The translations under genes were made by a program, and so were the position numbers. From Mucilaginibacter segetis (lineage in GTDB: Bacteria > Bacteroidota > Bacteroidia > Sphingobacteriales > Sphingobacteriaceae), in the NCBI RefSeq assembly GCF_016522075.1, contig NZ_JAEHFW010000003.1:186001-250000 (forward strand): a DNA stretch of 64,000 nt, written 5' to 3'. The notes below the pieces were generated by a model that did not search any database, had not been told where the DNA came from, and saw only the letters and a list, made by a program, of their open reading frames with translations. Of this stretch, positions 1 to 8,769 are shown piece after piece. How positions within the stretch are numbered: the stretch's first letter is position 1; each line of letters starts with the position of its first letter.

Positions 1-73
1 AATAACGCGCAAGTGTGAAAATGCGTATAGGTTAATGCGCTGAAAAAGTTTAAAGTGTAGTAATAAAAAGTGA

Positions 74-928
74 TTACCTCATCCAAACCCTGTCCAACAA
101 AAATAAGGCGGCAAACACCACGCTTGCTATGCCGTTGGTGGTCATAAACGCCCGGTTTACGCGGCTAAGATCATTAGGTTTTACCAACAGGTGTTGATAA
201 ATCAGCATGGCGCAAAAGAATACGATACCCGCGTAATACAGCAAGCCTACATGGGTGTAAAATACCGGCATTGCAATAAATATAGCAGACAATATATGTA
301 ACCCTGTTGATAGCCATAAAGCGTTCACCTTACCTAAATAGGCGGGTATAGAATGCAGGTGTTCGTCGCGATCAAAGTCCTCATCCTGCAATGCGTAAAT
401 AATATCGAAACCGCTTACCCAGCATAAAACCGAGAGCGAGAAAAATAATGGAGTTAAAGCGAATGCCCCGGTAACCACCAAATAAGCGCCTATCGGGGCT
501 AAAGATAAGCCCAGCCCCAATACCAAATGGCACAAAGCGGTGAAGCGTTTAGTGGCACTGTAGCCTAATACTACTAATAAAGCCACTGGTGAAAGGTAAA
601 AGCATAGGGGGTTAATGAACCAGGTAGTGAAAATAAACAGCAGGCAGTTAGTAATGGTAAAAGTTAAAGCTGCCGCCGGACTAATACGGCCAGCCGGTAT
701 GTCCCTAAGTTTAGTACGTGGGTTTTTAGCATCGATATCCCTGTCGAGGTAGCGGTTAAACGCCATGGCCGAGTTACGCGCAAATACCATACACAACAGC
801 ATCATAACCAGTTGCTGCCATTCAAAAACGTGGTGGGTGGTGGTTACTGCCAAAAAAAAGCCTATAAAGGCAAAAGGCATAGCAAATATGGTATGCGAAA
901 AAGTTACTAATGATAAATATTTTTTCAT
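74..928 (-). CDS. UbiA-family prenyltransferase (4-hydroxybenzoate polyprenyltransferase-like)
   Basis: An integral membrane enzyme that moves a polyprenyl chain onto an aromatic acid in quinone synthesis. The 284-residue protein has about eight hydrophobic segments and both Asp-rich motifs of the family: NRYLDRDIDAKNPRTKLRDI near residue 58 and ALQDEDFDRDEHLHSIP near residue 180, which bind Mg-diphosphate. The first motif with RDIPAG resembles the bacterial group that includes MqnP of the futalosine menaquinone route, rather than MenA. Which of these it is cannot be settled without the rest of the pathway, and no other quinone gene lies in the window. The ATG at 926-928 is a good start. It stands alone upstream of engB's 3' end, separated from it by a small palindromic repeat. 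Confidence 0.85.
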   Translation of the reverse strand: MKKYLSLVTFSHTIFAMPFAFIGFFLAVTTTHHVFEWQQLVMMLLCMVFARNSAMAFNRYLDRDIDAKNPRTKLRDIPAGRISPAAALTFTITNCLLFIFTTWFINPLCFYLSPVALLVVLGYSATKRFTALCHLVLGLGLSLAPIGAYLVVTGAFALTPLFFSLSVLCWVSGFDIIYALQDEDFDRDEHLHSIPAYLGKVNALWLSTGLHILSAIFIAMPVFYTHVGLLYYAGIVFFCAMLIYQHLLVKPNDLSRVNRAFMTTNGIASVVFAALFLLDRVWMR

Positions 929-965
929 CCTTATAATAAATGCCCCAAAGTGTATTCAATAATTC

Positions 966-989
966 CCCTCTTGAGAGGGGGTTAGGGGT
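966..989. repeat. Small palindromic intergenic repeat (CCCCTCT hairpin with GTTAGGGG tail)
   Basis: Arms CCCCTCT and AGAGGGG around a TG loop are followed by GTTAGGGGTG. The same layout, arms plus a GTTGGGGT tail, occurs inside leuS at 18511-18548, so this looks like one copy of a dispersed Bacteroidota element. It lies between the engB stop codon (996) and the prenyltransferase start. Confidence 0.5.
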
Positions 990-995
990 GTGTAT

Positions 996-1628
996 TTACT
1001 GTTTATAAAAATCCTCATTAAAAACCGGGGCATCAAAGTTTTTGTTTATGCCGTCAATAAAACCCAGTACTTCATCACGGCCGAGCAAAGTTTCGGCAGA
1101 GGTAACAAAATATTGCGGTGCTTCTTCAAATGTGGTAAGCAGCGCTTTCCGGAATTTTGCAATATTCTGATCGGTTTTAATGTTCGACTGCTTATCTGCC
1201 TTGGTAAATATCAATATAAATGGCAACCCTTTTTCGCCAAGCCAGTTACAAAATTCCAGGTCTATCTTTTGAGGCTCCAGCCTGCTATCTATCAATACCA
1301 TTACACATTGCAGGCTTTCGCGTTTATCAAGATAGGAGCGGATAAACTTATTCCAGTCCTCTTTTTTTGATTTGGATATCCGCGCGTATCCATACCCCGG
1401 TAAATCAACAATATACCAGTTCTCGTTTATCAGAAAATGATTGATCAGCTGGGTTTTACCTGGTGTTTGCGATGTTTTAGCTAACCCCTTTTTTTGAGCA
1501 AGCATATTTATCAGCGATGATTTACCCACATTAGAGCGGCCAATAAAAGCATACTCAGGTTTTATGGGAATGGGCAAACGTGATATTTGAGTATTGCTGC
1601 AAATAAAGTCGGCAGATTTGATGATCAT
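996..1628 (-). CDS. engB: Ribosome biogenesis GTPase YihA/EngB
   Basis: An essential GTPase that helps mature the large ribosomal subunit. It has 210 residues, the usual family length. All G motifs are visible: GRSNVGKSS (residues 30-38, P loop), TPGKT (G2), DLPGYGYA (G3), TKAD (G4) and TSAE (G5). The ATG at 1626-1628 matches the usual family N terminus MIIK. A perfect -7 promoter box sits only four bases upstream, so the transcript may be almost leaderless. It is divergent from the VOC gene, with a 28-bp palindrome between them. Confidence 0.95.
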   Translation of the reverse strand: MIIKSADFICSNTQISRLPIPIKPEYAFIGRSNVGKSSLINMLAQKKGLAKTSQTPGKTQLINHFLINENWYIVDLPGYGYARISKSKKEDWNKFIRSYLDKRESLQCVMVLIDSRLEPQKIDLEFCNWLGEKGLPFILIFTKADKQSNIKTDQNIAKFRKALLTTFEEAPQYFVTSAETLLGRDEVLGFIDGINKNFDAPVFNEDFYKQ

Positions 1629-1632
1629 TCTG

Positions 1633-1640
1633 CAAAGATA
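1633..1640 (-). promoter_or_regulatory. -7 promoter box of engB (TATCTTTG)
   Basis: On the minus strand this is an exact match to the Bacteroidota TAnnTTTG element. It ends four bases before the engB ATG, which would put the transcription start at or next to the start codon. Confidence 0.5.
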
Positions 1641-1696
1641 AGGTTTATTTTAATGTTGCACCTGCTATAGGAGCAACCTGCAAAGGTTTTCACGCT

Positions 1697-1724
1697 AAAA
1701 ATAAATGTTTAAACATTTATTTTT
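1697..1724. repeat. 28-bp perfect AT-rich palindrome
   Basis: Two 14-base arms (AAAAATAAATGTTT and its exact reverse complement) meet with no spacer between the divergent engB and VOC genes. It could be a dimeric-protein operator or a cruciform. It has no GC core, so it is not a good terminator. Confidence 0.6.
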
Positions 1725-1785
1725 ACTTTTAGGTCACAATTAATTTGTTAAGGCATGCTAACTTTACTAATAAATTTATAAATAA

Positions 1786-2274
1786 ATGAACGATTATAAG
1801 ATACCCGCCAACACGCGTATTGGCCATGTACATTTAAAAGTAAGCGATCTGCAACGGTCAATAGCGTTTTATTGCGACTTGCTTGGATTTGAGATAATGG
1901 CCACTTACGGCGATCAGGCGGCGTTTATTTCGGCAGGGGGGTATCACCACCACATCGGCTTAAATACCTGGCACAGCAAAGGCGCTTCACCCGCGCCGGA
2001 GTATGCACCGGGTTTATACCATACTGCAATATTATACCCGGAACGTAAAGATCTGGCGGCTATTTTAAAAAGATTGATTGACGCGAAGTATCCCTTAACA
2101 GGGGCATCAGATCACGGCGTATCAGAAGCTATTTATCTGGATGACCCGGATGGTAATGGCGTTGAGCTTTACCGGGACAGGCCGCGTGATAACTGGCCGC
2201 TTGATGAGCAGGGTAATTTAATGATGTACACCCGCCGCCTTGATGTAGAAGATTTACTGAGCGAATTAAATTAA
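1786..2274 (+). CDS. VOC-family protein (glyoxalase / extradiol dioxygenase fold)
   Basis: 162 residues. The N-terminal HVHLKVSDLQRSIAFYCDLL is the classic start of a vicinal-oxygen-chelate module, and AIYLDDPDGNGVELYRDRP the classic end. Candidate metal ligands are the early His and the late Glu. The length corresponds to one complete pair of beta-alpha-beta-beta-beta modules. It resembles CatE-like catechol 2,3-dioxygenase relatives, but substrate cannot be predicted. Its stop is one base from the stop of the convergent beta-lactamase-like gene. Confidence 0.85.
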   Translation: MNDYKIPANTRIGHVHLKVSDLQRSIAFYCDLLGFEIMATYGDQAAFISAGGYHHHIGLNTWHSKGASPAPEYAPGLYHTAILYPERKDLAAILKRLIDAKYPLTGASDHGVSEAIYLDDPDGNGVELYRDRPRDNWPLDEQGNLMMYTRRLDVEDLLSELN

Positions 2275-2275
2275 G

Positions 2276-3184
2276 CTATTCATTCAGCATATATTTAGCT
2301 ATGCCGGGTGCGGGTTTCCATTTGCTTTCCGGTTCAAAATAATGCCATAGCAGGGCCGATACCTTTTTGATAAGCACATCAGCCTCGTTTTCAGGTGTCC
2401 AGCTTTGATCGGTATTATGGTTGGTGATAATGGAAAATACATAATCACCGTGAGGCGCGTTTACCATTACCGTTTCTGACCGGGATTCATCAACCGCGCC
2501 CTGTTTGGATACTGCCTGCACGTACGGCGGAATCTGCGATAATGCAGTATCATCCCAATAAATACGGCTTAATATACGGTACATGCGTTGGCTGGCGGCC
2601 GGGCTTATTGCCTTACCCTCCCTTATCATGATGAACAGGCGGCACATTTCATAAGGGGTAGTTACGCCCCATCCATATTGGGCACGTATGCCTTCGCGTC
2701 CGTCAACCCGCGAATTAATCCGCATGGTTTTAAAGCCATTAGCTGCCAGCCAGCTGTTAATGTAAGCCCCATCAACCAATTTTTGCAGCCAAAGGCTGGC
2801 CGTATTATCGCTCATGGTGATCATCAGCAGGGCCACCTTGCTTAACTGTATGGTGTCGCCATCCTTAAATGAGCCTAATATATCCTCACCGGGGTATAAA
2901 AGCGAATCGCGGTAAACCAGTTTTTGGTTATACTGCAGTTCGCCTTTTTCTATTTTATCCATCAGGCCGCTTAATATGCTCACTTTTATCATGCTGGCTG
3001 TCGGGAAAGGCAGATCGGCGCTTATGGATGCAGTTTGCCCGGTTTTTAAATGGTGTACATAAATGCCTACCTGTCCGTTAAAGCCTTTTATGGCCTGATG
3101 CAGTTTGTCCATTAACTTACTATCAGTTTGGGCAGATGCGTTTATACTAAATAAAAAAGAAAGCAGCAGCAATAAATATTTCAT
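2276..3184 (-). CDS. Class A beta-lactamase-like serine hydrolase
   Basis: 302 residues with a Sec signal peptide (first ~19 residues, ending ASAQ), so it is exported. It keeps the active-site motifs S64-M-I-K67 (SxxK) and S125-D-N. Near the expected omega loop there is REGIRAQ, where classical enzymes have ExELN, and the KTG box appears as KQG. The fold is that of the class A beta-lactamase / transpeptidase group. Because of the omega-loop and KTG differences, an antibiotic-resistance role should not be assumed; a cell-wall or peptidase role is equally possible. Confidence 0.8.
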   Translation of the reverse strand: MKYLLLLLSFLFSINASAQTDSKLMDKLHQAIKGFNGQVGIYVHHLKTGQTASISADLPFPTASMIKVSILSGLMDKIEKGELQYNQKLVYRDSLLYPGEDILGSFKDGDTIQLSKVALLMITMSDNTASLWLQKLVDGAYINSWLAANGFKTMRINSRVDGREGIRAQYGWGVTTPYEMCRLFIMIREGKAISPAASQRMYRILSRIYWDDTALSQIPPYVQAVSKQGAVDESRSETVMVNAPHGDYVFSIITNHNTDQSWTPENEADVLIKKVSALLWHYFEPESKWKPAPGIAKYMLNE

Positions 3185-3254
3185 GACAGATTGTTTAACA
3201 CATTAATAAAGTTATAGATAAGCGCTTAAATTGCGAATTGCTTTTAATAAAAAC

Positions 3255-3262
3255 TATTTTTG
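3255..3262 (+). promoter_or_regulatory. -7 promoter box of lpxK (TATTTTTG)
   Basis: An exact TAnnTTTG match with a TTG at 3231-3233 twenty-one bases upstream as a candidate -33 element. It lies on top of the possible TTG start at 3260, which argues that translation starts at the ATG at 3272 with a leader of only a few bases. Confidence 0.5.
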
Positions 3263-3271
3263 TTGCCTTAT

Positions 3272-4309
3272 ATGAGATACCTGCGCTGGCTGCTGCTGCC
3301 ATTTTCTATCATATACGGATTGGTGATGCTTATCCGTAACTGGTTGTATGATACCCGGATATTTAAAATCCGTGAGTTCGATCTGCCGGTTATCTCTGTT
3401 GGTAACCTTGATGTAGGCGGGGCCGGTAAAAGTCCGATGACGGAGTATCTGATAAGAATTTTAAAAGCTGATAATGCTATAGCTATACTAAGCAGGGGTT
3501 ATGGACGCGATACCCGCGGCTTTATTTTAGCTGACACGAGTGCTACGGCAAAACAGATAGGCGATGAGCCGGCCCAATTCAAGCATAAATTCCCCGAGTT
3601 AACGGTTGCCGTTTGCGAGGATAGGGTAAGGGGTATTGAATTGCTTGAAGAAGATCATGAGGTGATTTTACTGGATGATGCCTTTCAGCACCGGGCGGTT
3701 AAGCCGGGCCTGAGTATTTTACTATTTGATTACAGCCGGATAGATCATATACATGTGCTGCTGCCGGCAGGAAACCTGCGCGAGCCGTTCAGCGGCAGAT
3801 GGCGGGCTGATATTATGGTAGTAACTAAATGCCCCCCAACTATTACCGATGAAGAAAAAACAAGAGCTTACTATCGTATTGATCCTTTGAACTGGCAGCC
3901 TGTATTTTTTACCGCTATTAAATATATGCCCCTGCAGGATTTGCACGGAAATATGGTAAACAAGGTTATTAACAATGAAGACACGGTTTTTTTACTTACC
4001 GGCATCGCCAATTCAAACCCTTTGGTGCAACATATTAAAGAACATACACCTGCGGTTATCCATCATAAATATCCGGATCATCATCAGTTTAGCTTAAAAA
4101 ATATCACTAAACTTGCCCGTGAGTTTAATGCCTGTAAAGCGCAAAATAAATTTATTGTTACAACAGAAAAGGATGCACAGCGTTTACTGATACACCGGAA
4201 GGCACTTAAGGGGCTTCCGGTATTTGTATTGCCCATAGGTGTTGAGGTATTAGGCGGCGCACAGCCTGAGTTTGACCAGTTAATATTAAATTATGTTAGA
4301 AAGAATTGA
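3272..4309 (+). CDS. lpxK: Tetraacyldisaccharide 4'-kinase
   Basis: Phosphorylates the 4' position of the lipid A disaccharide precursor at the inner membrane. 345 residues from the ATG at 3272; a TTG at 3260 lies inside the promoter and was rejected. The N terminus is a single hydrophobic anchor (WLLLPFSIIYGLVMLI) followed by VISVGNLDVGGAGKSPM, the P loop of the family. ILSRGYGR and LLDDAFQHR are also typical. The last 17 bases overlap the next gene, so the two are probably co-transcribed. Confidence 0.95.
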   Translation: MRYLRWLLLPFSIIYGLVMLIRNWLYDTRIFKIREFDLPVISVGNLDVGGAGKSPMTEYLIRILKADNAIAILSRGYGRDTRGFILADTSATAKQIGDEPAQFKHKFPELTVAVCEDRVRGIELLEEDHEVILLDDAFQHRAVKPGLSILLFDYSRIDHIHVLLPAGNLREPFSGRWRADIMVVTKCPPTITDEEKTRAYYRIDPLNWQPVFFTAIKYMPLQDLHGNMVNKVINNEDTVFLLTGIANSNPLVQHIKEHTPAVIHHKYPDHHQFSLKNITKLAREFNACKAQNKFIVTTEKDAQRLLIHRKALKGLPVFVLPIGVEVLGGAQPEFDQLILNYVRKN

Positions 4310-5108
4310 GTATACTGTTAATTATATAAAAGGCCGCATAGGCGATTTTGAACCCGAAGCAGGTATTATTTTAGGCACCGGATTAGGTGGTTTGGTTAAC
4401 GAAATTGAGGTTGAAAAATCGTTAATGTATTCTAACATTCCTGATTTTCCGATGTCAACCCTGGAGTTTCATTCCGGAAAGCTGATATTTGGTACGCTGT
4501 CCGGTAAAAAAGTGGTGGCCATGCAGGGGCGTTTACATTATTATGAAGGCTATACCATGCAGCAAATTACATTTCCGGTAAGGATATTAAAGATGCTGGG
4601 CATAAAAACGCTTTTTGTATCCAACGCCAGCGGATCATTAAACCCCGATTTTAAAAAGGGCGACCTGATGGTTATAGAAGACCATATTAACCTGCAGCCA
4701 TTAAACCCGTTAGTTGGACGTAATAATGCAGAATTGGGGCCGCGTTTTCCGGATATGAGCGAACCGTATAAACGCGACCTGATCAGCAAAGCACTTAAAA
4801 TAGCCGGTGCCAACAATATAAATTGCCATAAGGGAGTTTATGTAGCGGTTACCGGCCCTAACCTGGAAACACGTGCCGAGTACAGATACTTACGGATAAT
4901 AGGCGGAGATGCTGTTGGTATGAGTACCGCACCTGAGGTAATTGTAGCCAACCATATGGGTTTGCCGGTATTTGCCATATCTGTTTTAACAGATGAGGGT
5001 TTTCCTGAAGATTTGAAACCGGTATCGGTTGAGGATATACTGGCCGTTGCACACGAAGCGGAACCAAAGTTAACGTTGATACTAAAAGAACTAATAGCAG
5101 GGCTTTAA
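4293..5108 (+). CDS. Purine-nucleoside phosphorylase (trimeric, PNP I)
   Basis: Cleaves purine (deoxy)nucleosides with phosphate in the salvage pathway. 271 residues, the usual length of the trimeric class. Recognisable motifs are ILGTGLG (phosphate loop), GRLHYYEGY, FVSNASGSLN and TGPNLETRAEYR followed by GGDAVGMSTAPE. It overlaps lpxK by 17 bases and its stop overlaps the next start (TAATG), which points to translational coupling across three genes. Confidence 0.93.
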   Translation: MLERIEYTVNYIKGRIGDFEPEAGIILGTGLGGLVNEIEVEKSLMYSNIPDFPMSTLEFHSGKLIFGTLSGKKVVAMQGRLHYYEGYTMQQITFPVRILKMLGIKTLFVSNASGSLNPDFKKGDLMVIEDHINLQPLNPLVGRNNAELGPRFPDMSEPYKRDLISKALKIAGANNINCHKGVYVAVTGPNLETRAEYRYLRIIGGDAVGMSTAPEVIVANHMGLPVFAISVLTDEGFPEDLKPVSVEDILAVAHEAEPKLTLILKELIAGL

Positions 5109-7216
5109 TGGCTAATAAGCTTAAATACATACTTGTTTTATTGATATGTGCTGCCGTGCAATCAGTTTTTGGCCAAATATCAGGCAGGCCCACATTCCCG
5201 GGCCAGAAAAATACCGACCCGGTTTACAGCCGAGATACAAGCAGTAATGTGAGGCCCGGTGGCGGCGTGGTGAGCCTTGATTCACTGCGTAAACTTGAAG
5301 AGAACCGGAAGGATTCCATTGAATTTAATTCTAAATTTATAAGGGTAACCAATGAAAGTTTGCTTTCCGACAGCATACGGTTGTTTCCTCTGGATACTAC
5401 CCTTACTAATTTCGAAAACTACAGTGTGCTTGAACAGCCCCGAAGCCCTAAAATAAGCCTTGGGTATTTGGGTGTTGCACAACGCAGCCTATTGTTTGAC
5501 CCGCGTAAAACCATTGGGTTTGATGAAGGCCAGCATGCACTTGACGCCTACCTGGTTACCCCGCAGGATATTAATTATTATAACGCAAGGGTGCCTTACA
5601 CCTTATTATCATTATACACCACTTTGCTGGGCAGCGGCGACCAATACTTTAAAGCCTTGCACACTCAAAATGTAAAACCTAACTGGAACGTAGGCTTTCT
5701 GCTTAACTTTAACGGATCAAAAGGGTATTACAGCACTAATAATGTTTTAAAGCAAAATGTGAGCGATTTTAATGCAGGTGTGTTTACCTGGTATCACTCC
5801 GTAAATCAGCGGTATAATTTATTAGGTAATATTTTGTTTAATAACCTTAAAGCGCCGGAGACCGGAGGACTGCAAAAGGAGGATATTTTTAGCAATAGCC
5901 AAACGGTTTTTGATAAAACTACAGAGCGTGTAAAGTTGCCCAGCAGTTACGAAAACTGGAAAAATACCGGGCTTTACCTTAAGCAGTTTTATTACATAGG
6001 CCATATTGATAGCCTAAAGAACGGGAAAGAAGTAAACAGTGTTTTACCTACTCAAAAGGTTGCCTACACTTTTTATTTTAACCAGCGCAAATATAACTAC
6101 CTGCAAAATGATATGGATACCTACAATGTGTTTCCGGATTATTATTTCAGCGCAGGGCGGTCACGTGATTCGCTGAATGTGCTGCATTTGCAAAACGATT
6201 TTTCCTATAGCTTTTACCTGAGGGGTAAGTCTACATCTATCATAAAAAACGAACTGAAGCTTGACCTGGGTATTACACAGGATTATTATAAGATAAGCCA
6301 GTTTGTAAATGACACGCTGATAAATGTGTACGGCAGAAAGGAACTGGGACAAAGCAGGATGCAAAACCAATCGTTCCAGAATATTACCCTGAAAGCGAAA
6401 TTAGGTTACCGGTTTAGTGATAAGGTGAACCTGGAGGGCGATCTGCGCCAGATAGTGCAGGGCCATAGTTTTGGTGATCTGTTATATGATGCCAAACTGA
6501 CGCTTGCCGGCGGTAAAAAAGCTGGCAGAATTGTTTTAGGGGCGTATCTGCAAAGCAGTTCACCGGCAATGGTGTATACTAACTGGATATCTAACCATTA
6601 TTTTTTTAACAACAGCTTTGCCAACCAAAAAACAACCAATCTCTCTTTTAATTATATTAACGATCTGCTGGATGTTGACCTGAAAGCCGAATACTTTTTG
6701 CTGACCGATTACCTGTATTTTGCATCGCAGCCGGGTGGTATTGATGCCAGCCCCAAACAGGCTGCAAGCAATATTAATTTGCTGAAGATAAGTTTGGGTA
6801 AAAATATACAGTGGCGCAAACTGCATTTTGATAATTATGTGGTTTACCAAAAAACTGACCAGCATGATATTTTGCGTACGCCCGAGGTGTATACTTTCAG
6901 CAGTTTATATTTTGGCACCACCTTATTTAGTGTGCTGAAATCGCAAATGGGAGTAAATGTCCGTTTTAATACGGAATATTTGGCACCATCGTACGCGTTA
7001 AGCATAGGGCAGTTTTATAACGGGCCTGATGTTACTTTTTCCTCGTATCCCGTAGCGAGCATATTTTTTAAGGCTACTTTACAACGAACCAATATTTTTG
7101 TTAAGTATGATTATGTAAACCAGGGCCTTTTAAGCAACGGATTTTATACGGTGAACCGTTACCCGCAAATGGATCGGTCGCTTAAGTTTGGTGTAGCCTG
7201 GACGTTTTATAATTAA
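5108..7216 (+). CDS. Putative outer-membrane porin (Porin_10-like)
   Basis: 702 residues with a signal peptide (ending SVFGQ). An N-terminal spacer of about 60 residues contains DSLRKLEENRKDSIEF. The rest alternates aromatic and polar residues as in beta strands and ends with an aromatic C terminus (WTFYN), typical of outer-membrane barrels. It fits the Bacteroidota putative-porin family (PF14121). The ATG overlaps the stop codon of the phosphorylase. The grouping with lpxK fits outer-membrane biogenesis, but the transported substrate is unknown. Confidence 0.8.
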   Translation: MANKLKYILVLLICAAVQSVFGQISGRPTFPGQKNTDPVYSRDTSSNVRPGGGVVSLDSLRKLEENRKDSIEFNSKFIRVTNESLLSDSIRLFPLDTTLTNFENYSVLEQPRSPKISLGYLGVAQRSLLFDPRKTIGFDEGQHALDAYLVTPQDINYYNARVPYTLLSLYTTLLGSGDQYFKALHTQNVKPNWNVGFLLNFNGSKGYYSTNNVLKQNVSDFNAGVFTWYHSVNQRYNLLGNILFNNLKAPETGGLQKEDIFSNSQTVFDKTTERVKLPSSYENWKNTGLYLKQFYYIGHIDSLKNGKEVNSVLPTQKVAYTFYFNQRKYNYLQNDMDTYNVFPDYYFSAGRSRDSLNVLHLQNDFSYSFYLRGKSTSIIKNELKLDLGITQDYYKISQFVNDTLINVYGRKELGQSRMQNQSFQNITLKAKLGYRFSDKVNLEGDLRQIVQGHSFGDLLYDAKLTLAGGKKAGRIVLGAYLQSSSPAMVYTNWISNHYFFNNSFANQKTTNLSFNYINDLLDVDLKAEYFLLTDYLYFASQPGGIDASPKQAASNINLLKISLGKNIQWRKLHFDNYVVYQKTDQHDILRTPEVYTFSSLYFGTTLFSVLKSQMGVNVRFNTEYLAPSYALSIGQFYNGPDVTFSSYPVASIFFKATLQRTNIFVKYDYVNQGLLSNGFYTVNRYPQMDRSLKFGVAWTFYN

Positions 7217-7264
7217 CTCCTCTAAATCTATCCCGAAAAGGAAGACTTCAGTTTTTGTTTTCTG

Positions 7265-8566
7265 TCATGTTTTTTGTTTCTTTTTGTTGGCAGCGGGAAA
7301 GAGTACGTTGTTTAATATCAGCCTGTAGCCGGGTGAGTTTGGGTGCAATTTCAGATCGGTTGGCGGGTCGCCTACGGCATGGCGGTAATCCTCCGGGTCA
7401 TGGCCTCCATAAAATGTCCATTGGCCCTTGCCATATTCGCCATGTATGTACCTCGCCTCGTTAGCTGTTTTGGTTTCTCCCATAATTATTACGCCCGGCT
7501 TTAGCTTATCTTTATTAAAGGCGGTGGTAAGGCCCATAAATCCCTTTATTACTTTATCATGATTTTGCGTAAGCATACTGGGTACCACGTCCCATTTGGC
7601 AGAGAAATCAAACAAGGTGAAAAAATCACGGCTTTGGTCAATATCCCGGTAGGGCCCGGCATCAATATTACTAAACTGGTGCGAATCGGGATTCATATCC
7701 AGCGTAAAGTTCTGGAAAGCAAAGGTCTGCGTAAAATCAAGTTTCGACTGCGCATCAGGGTCTGCGGCATCACCATCAAACATTGGCCCGCAAATATCAG
7801 TGTTGGCGGCAGCTAAGGCAATGTCGAAAGTATCGGTACCGCTGCACATGGCAAACAGGAAACCACCACCCGCGCAAAAATCGCGGATATGCTGCGCCAC
7901 CGCCAGTTTCATTTTCGATACTTTTTGGAAACCGAGCTTTTTGGCCATAGCCTGCTGTGCCTTTACATCATCATTATACCATTGGGCGTATTTATAAACC
8001 GAATAGAATTTGCTGAATTGCCCCGTAAAATCCTCGTGGTGCAGGTGCAGCCAATCATATTTGGGCAGGTCGCCGTTTATTACTTCTTCATCATAAACCA
8101 CATCATAGGGTATCTCGGCATATTTTAAAACCATAGTTACGGCATCATCCCAGGGGAGTTTGCTTTTTGGGGAATAAACTGCCATTTTGGGTGCTTTTTG
8201 CAGTTTAACAATATCCATATTAACCGATGGATCGCTCACCTCGGTCAATATCTGGGTAACTTTGGCATCAGGTATAACCTCGTAGCTTACGCCGCGTATC
8301 TTGCACTCTTGCTCCACTTTTTGGTCGTACTTCATCATAAAGCTGCCGCCACGGTAATTCAGCAGCCAATCCACCTCCTCACCGTTCTTCAGCGTCCAAA
8401 AGGCAATGCCGTAAGATTTTAGGTGATCTTTTTGATCCTCATCCATAGGGATGAGGATAGAAGAAGCTTTTAAGCAGAAAGGCAAAAGCACAAAAGCTAA
8501 AAGCAAGAAACTTTTAGGAGAAAGGGAGATCGAGGAAATTGAGCGCCGTTTATATAAATTATTCAT
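7265..8566 (-). CDS. Exported protein of unknown function (often labelled 'asparagine synthetase B' in this phylum)
   Basis: 433 residues. An N-terminal tail rich in Ser and Arg is followed by a signal segment (FLLLAFVLLPFCLKAS). The mature part begins ILIPMDEDQKDHLKSYGIAFW. It includes FCAGGGFLFAMCSGTD, which looks like a nucleophile elbow of the class I glutamine-amidotransferase-like fold, and ends with HGEYGKGQWTFYGGHDPEDY, similar in style to ThuA-like domains. There is no AsnB synthetase domain, so that database name is unlikely to be right. It probably acts in the periplasm. An exact -7 box lies ten bases before the ATG. Confidence 0.6.
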   Translation of the reverse strand: MNNLYKRRSISSISLSPKSFLLLAFVLLPFCLKASSILIPMDEDQKDHLKSYGIAFWTLKNGEEVDWLLNYRGGSFMMKYDQKVEQECKIRGVSYEVIPDAKVTQILTEVSDPSVNMDIVKLQKAPKMAVYSPKSKLPWDDAVTMVLKYAEIPYDVVYDEEVINGDLPKYDWLHLHHEDFTGQFSKFYSVYKYAQWYNDDVKAQQAMAKKLGFQKVSKMKLAVAQHIRDFCAGGGFLFAMCSGTDTFDIALAAANTDICGPMFDGDAADPDAQSKLDFTQTFAFQNFTLDMNPDSHQFSNIDAGPYRDIDQSRDFFTLFDFSAKWDVVPSMLTQNHDKVIKGFMGLTTAFNKDKLKPGVIIMGETKTANEARYIHGEYGKGQWTFYGGHDPEDYRHAVGDPPTDLKLHPNSPGYRLILNNVLFPAANKKKQKT

Positions 8567-8576
8567 CTGCTGTTAC

Positions 8577-8584
8577 CAAATGTA
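8577..8584 (-). promoter_or_regulatory. -7 promoter box of the exported unknown gene (TACATTTG)
   Basis: An exact TAnnTTTG match on the minus strand, ten bases before the ATG at 8564-8566, so the leader would be very short. No clear -33 TTTG is seen. Confidence 0.4.
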
Positions 8585-8715
8585 ACGATTAATTAGAAAT
8601 GGTATTATATACAAGCTATAATAGTATAATGAAGAAAGATTGTGGCTAATATGGCTAATACACCGTCCATTATTTAACTTTTCAGTATACACTACTCACC
8701 ATTCTCCAATCGCTC

Positions 8716-8746
8716 TTTCACCTTTCCGCTCAAATACTTACCTTTG
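8716..8746 (+). promoter_or_regulatory. Promoter of the cyclophilin gene (TTTC-N19-TACCTTTG)
   Basis: The -7 box TACCTTTG at 8739-8746 is exact, and TTTC at 8716-8719 lies 19 bases upstream, close to the -33 consensus TTTG. The leader would be about 20 bases. Confidence 0.55.
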
Positions 8747-8769
8747 CCAACTGTTTAAAAATAAAACAA

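Noticed and set aside
2276-3184. An acquired beta-lactamase resistance gene
   Set aside because: The omega loop and KTG box differ from true class A enzymes, and no mobile element is nearby.
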